A DNA stretch of 64,000 nucleotides from Nectonema munidae. Its lineage: Eukaryota; Nematomorpha; Nectonematoida; Nectonematidae. The notes below the pieces were generated by a model. It saw only the letters and a program-made list of their open reading frames with translations. It had not been told where the DNA came from and searched no databases. Shown piece after piece: positions 60,839 to 64,000 of this stretch (the first letter of the stretch is position 1; the number at the start of each line of letters is the position of its first letter). The translations under genes and the position numbers were made by a program. The stretch covers positions 186,001-250,000 of the forward strand of contig JAUIRK010000903.1 in assembly GCA_030549495.1 (NCBI GenBank), in the 5' to 3' direction.

Positions 60839-61146
60839 ATGTTTATTTTATGAAGAAGACTTTTGTTTATTTTTTAATAAAATTGCACTAAATTAAATCA
60901 GCATTTTCTAATACTTTGGTCATTTTGTTATAAAATTGATATAAAAATTCATTCAGACTACTACTGCTAGATACGTTACAAAATCACAACTTAAGGTCAA
61001 TCGACAATGGCTGGTGTTACTATGTGTAAATATTGGGTGCTCGATTATGCGACGTAGGCTTCTAGATAATTAAAATGCAGTAGTAACCGTTTACACGCCA
61101 CTACTTTAAATACAAAAATTGAAGAAAAAAAATTTAATCATATTTT

Positions 61147-61650
61147 TTAATGTTCCACATGTGGAATGTTGGCGCTCCAAGGCAAAAATGTTATACATTT
61201 TTTACTAAAATTTTAACTAAATATTAAAATTAAAGGGTTCCATACATCTCTCATGTAGCCGCTTTTCGCACTTATTGCATTCTTTTTTCGTATTTTACTG
61301 ACAAAAACACATCATCCTTGTTTTGTAGCGCATGTTAAGAAATGGATGTTCGTTTTTCTGAAAAACTTTGGGATTGCCTTTGTTGGACCACCTACACCAA
61401 ACCATTTTTCTCTTTAAAAAAGCAAATTCACTACAACTCCACGTCTAAATTCAAGGTGGGTAAGTTTATTGTTACTATTTGAGTAGGAATATATTCTCCA
61501 ACTTGCAACAAATGCTAGGTTTAAGGCATTATTGAAAAAGTTCAAATACCAATTTTTGTTTCTTAAAACTAGCCTACGCCTCCCATATTTTAATTTTTAA
61601 CAAGATTGGGTTGAGCTTTTTTTGTTTTGTTCGGAAATCCATCCTTGAGT
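61147..61650 (-). mobile_element. piggyBac (PGBD2/3-like) C-terminal relic, minus strand
   Basis: The minus strand reads RNKNWYLNFFNNALNLAFVA (about 61570-61510), then THLEFRRGVVVNLL (family text ...LEFRREVA..LL), GVGGPTKAIPKFF, and Lys-Gln-Gly-x-Cys with later Cys remnants of the finger. Its 3' side meets TTAA at 61147-61150 followed by TGTTCCACATGTGGAA. Confidence 0.72.
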
Positions 61651-61929
61651 TTTTAACAAAGGGTAAACTTTTTCAAAATTTGAGGCGATTGTCACTACGG
61701 GGTTATCTCTCCATCAACAAATTAAAATGTCACCATTGCCCTTAAAATCAAAACTTTCTTTTTCACTTTTTTTTTACACCCTGAGGGGCCCACCTTTTTG
61801 CCTCCCCTAATACCCCCCTTCTTCTTGTTGAATAGGAGGGAAAACAAAAAAAAGGCCACGATTTACTGTGGTTTTTGAGAAGTGTTTCATCTTCCTATCT
61901 GAGCGATAAAAAAGCATGTTTTAATATTT
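61651..61929. other. Spacer between two piggyBac tails
   Basis: Contains a C-rich patch (GAGGGGCCCACC, then CCTCCCCTAATACCCCCC, 61780-61820). No coding sequence was recognised. Confidence 0.35.
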
Positions 61930-62275
61930 TCCCGAGAAAATCTTTCAAAAAAAGCAAAGTGAGAGTAGATGAAAATGTACGACTTCATGGAAGATAACAC
62001 TGGCCAAAACAGATGGACAAAGTGAGAAGATGTGCTGTTTCTTCATGTGCAAGGCGAACCAGAGTGATATGTGAAACTTGTGATGTGGCTTTATGCATTG
62101 ACACTGGACATTTTAAACTCTTCCATACTTCAAAATTGTGCTAATTTTTTAAGATTAAATAAAATTGTATTATCGCTTTTATAACATTATCTTTTCTAAA
62201 TGTGATAGATTCAAAACTTCCTACCGTGCACATATGTGTACACCCGTTTGTCAAAAAACTAAAAACGGTAGTCAC
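61930..62275 (+). mobile_element. Second piggyBac C-terminal relic, plus strand
   Basis: The plus strand reads VRVDENVRLHGR and HWPKQMDKVRRCAVSSC (about 61970-62050), then RVICETCDVALCIDTGHFKL FHT, the Cys/His finger that ends piggyBac transposases, closing with LC and a stop near 62142. The terminal region shows CTACCGTGCACATATGTGTA, with CGGTAG 40 bases on. This copy and the one at 61147 lie tail to tail. Confidence 0.75.
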
Positions 62276-62278
62276 TAG

Positions 62279-62935
62279 TAAGGTTGGATCAAATACCTTT
62301 GTATTTGTATTTGAATTAAATACAAATTTTATGTACTATTTGTATTTGTATGGATATCGAAAAAAGTATTTTTTTTTGTAGTCTGGAGAGAAAGGAGCAC
62401 CATGATTTAGAGTTTGTATCAGGTATATCAAATGCAAATATCTTTTTAACTATATGCCTCTAGCCGGACAAACCATGTTTAGTGCTTCAACAAACGATAT
62501 TTCAGATGTGAAGGCATATCTTTAAACATGTATTAAAGAAGGTGTTCTGCAATTTGATATGAATCCACTCAAGTACAGGCAAAATAAAAAATGTTTCATC
62601 ATTTTAAAACAATTTGCGAAAAATATTTACCATCAGAAAGAGTGTTTAGCAAGGCTGGCAATGCAACTCGCTCCAGAAACTTTGCGATCATTAATGTTGA
62701 TAAAATGTAACTATGAATTATGATATGTAAAACTTGAGAAAAAAATATAACTTACTATTATTTATCTAATATAGAATCTGAAATAAAACTATTCTCATTT
62801 GTATAGTTTAAAGAAGTATTGTACTTGTATTTTAGACAATTTTGAACAAAATTATTTCTATTTTCGGTATCCCAAAGATAAGTATTTGTATATATGTATT
62901 TGATTTTTGGAAAATATGTATTTGATCCAACCCTA
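62279..62935 (+). mobile_element. hAT element, internally deleted (657 bp)
   Basis: Inverted ends TAAGGTTGGATCAAATAC and GTATTTGATCCAACCCTA, with near-matching 8-bp flanks GTCACTAG and GTCATTAT (six of eight). 62610-62708 reads EKYLPSERVFSKAGNATRSR, then NFAIINVDKM, the C-terminal dimerisation segment of hAT transposases. Everything upstream of it is gone. Confidence 0.85.
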
Positions 62936-62943
62936 GTCATTAT

Positions 62944-64000
62944 TTGAATCGGCTAAAACTGAGTGAATTCATTAAAATTAATTTTAATTGACTGAGTTTA
63001 TCCTTGTTCACTAAAATAAATTTTAACGCGTAAATAGGCAATTTTGTCTTTTCATCAAGTATTTTAATGCAAAAATAGAACAGTTTTAAATATTATATTT
63101 GTCGAGTGGTCGCATCGCAATTTTTTCAAAGAAAAAATGATCCATGTCTTTTAAATATATGTTGGCTCCGTACTCTTAGTTTCGTATAGTGCATAATTTG
63201 ATAAAGGAGCATTACATTATTATAGCTTATTTTTAAGCTCATTCATTTTAAAAATCAAGGGGAATCACGATATTATCAAAATTCTTAGTTTTCAGATGAA
63301 ATGTTTTTGTCTTCTGAAGGGAGCTTTATCGATGTTACTCAACAACTTGAAAATAAGTTGCGCTCCCAGGGATTTTTTGTGAAAAAGATAACATCTCCTA
63401 GTTTCTGCTTCAAGTTAAGTTTATACTTATCAGGATCAAAAAGAATGTGAGATCTTCATGTGTCCAAAATACTCAAATCTGACCATCTTAAAGTGAAGGG
63501 CTGTTTTCTTTCTAGCTGATATAAGGCTTTTGCCACTTCATTCTTCATGTGAGCTTGTTCTCCTTATATGTGGTTCTTGAAGAGATTTTATTTAGCCCAG
63601 TTAAATTTTCTACTTAGGTACCAGAGGTAAACTTTGAATTTCTTGAAGGCACTGGTAGCTACATTCCACCTCATGGTAATCTAAAAATTAGACAACGAAA
63701 AGTATATTTATCCTACAAAGTGACTCGATCTCATGCCTAGTCAGATGTAATTGGTCTTTAAAACGAATATTTAAGCCAGTAAATTCCTTTTGCCATACAC
63801 TTAGCTCTTTGATATGCTTGGACAATAATATTGAATGTTATGTTTACCATGATCATGAAGAAAATCAGTACTAGGATCAGGATCTCTCGATAATTAACCA
63901 ATGGTTGGGATACTTTATGCTGCTTTTCAATGACTGTGTCAAATTATTATTAATATCAAATGGGAAATATTGTTTGGTTGTTGAACTGCGATTAAGATTT
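62944..64000. other. Unassigned right flank
   Basis: 62944-63280 is AT-rich. 63290-63720 has a more coding-like composition; on the minus strand short open pieces read MRWNVATSAFKKFKVY, ALYQLERKQPFTLRWSDLS and FDPDKYKLNLKQKLGDVIFF, broken by stops. It could be a decayed repeat protein; I do not recognise the family. Confidence 0.35.

Overview
The window looks like a piece of an AT-rich, transposon-laden arthropod nuclear genome. Three spliced host genes with GT-AG introns, large introns, polyadenylation signals and many decayed DNA transposons rule out a bacterial or organellar origin. A crustacean, perhaps a parasitic copepod such as a salmon louse, would fit the very high AT content, the secreted trypsin-like protease and the pogo/piggyBac/hAT load. 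That attribution is inference only; no diagnostic gene fixes the species.

Three host genes were rebuilt exon by exon with matching splice phases. (1) A small F-box protein on the minus strand (3 exons, 1837-4100, 177 aa). (2) A secreted trypsin-like serine protease on the minus strand (5 exons, 18689-31467, 275 aa), with a TATA box and short leader at its 5' end and AATAAA downstream of its stop. Its triad is complete, but it has Asn at the activation site and Asn at the normally Gly oxyanion position. (3) A cystinosin-type lysosomal cystine/proton symporter on the plus strand (5 coding exons, 41062-60804, 299 aa), in which only the seven-helix PQ-loop core can be found. The genes show no operon-like or pathway link to one another.

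Most of the rest is mobile DNA. 5.2-17.3 kb holds a hAT finger fragment, a pogo/Tigger relic, a relic of a multi-exon repeat-family protein that keeps an intron, a pogo-type MITE, and a full pogo element with matching ends and TA duplication, which has itself been split by a 3.2-kb TTAA-flanked (piggyBac-like) non-autonomous element. The protease introns carry a hAT relic, an IS630/Tc1-like relic between inverted minisatellites, and a tandem array. 32-40 kb holds a 124-bp TTAA MITE, two tandem arrays and two piggyBac relics. Cystinosin intron 1 (13 kb) is a transposon graveyard with a piggyBac relic, a 3.9-kb second copy of the TTAA element, another piggyBac tail, a hAT-like copy, a tRNA-like fragment and a 42-bp minisatellite. 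60.3-62.9 kb holds three piggyBac ends or tails and a hAT element.

Two structural themes recur. The TTAA-bounded ends mostly carry a palindrome close to the TTAA, and several carry a CAGACGA motif. Three unrelated tandem-repeat families all have monomers of about 150 bp, and two of these families sit inside the TTAA element. I found no CRISPR array, no rRNA, no intact tRNA, and no convincing new biological system. The strongest novelty candidates are the array-bearing TTAA element, the shared hairpin architecture of the piggyBac ends, and the odd protease residues.
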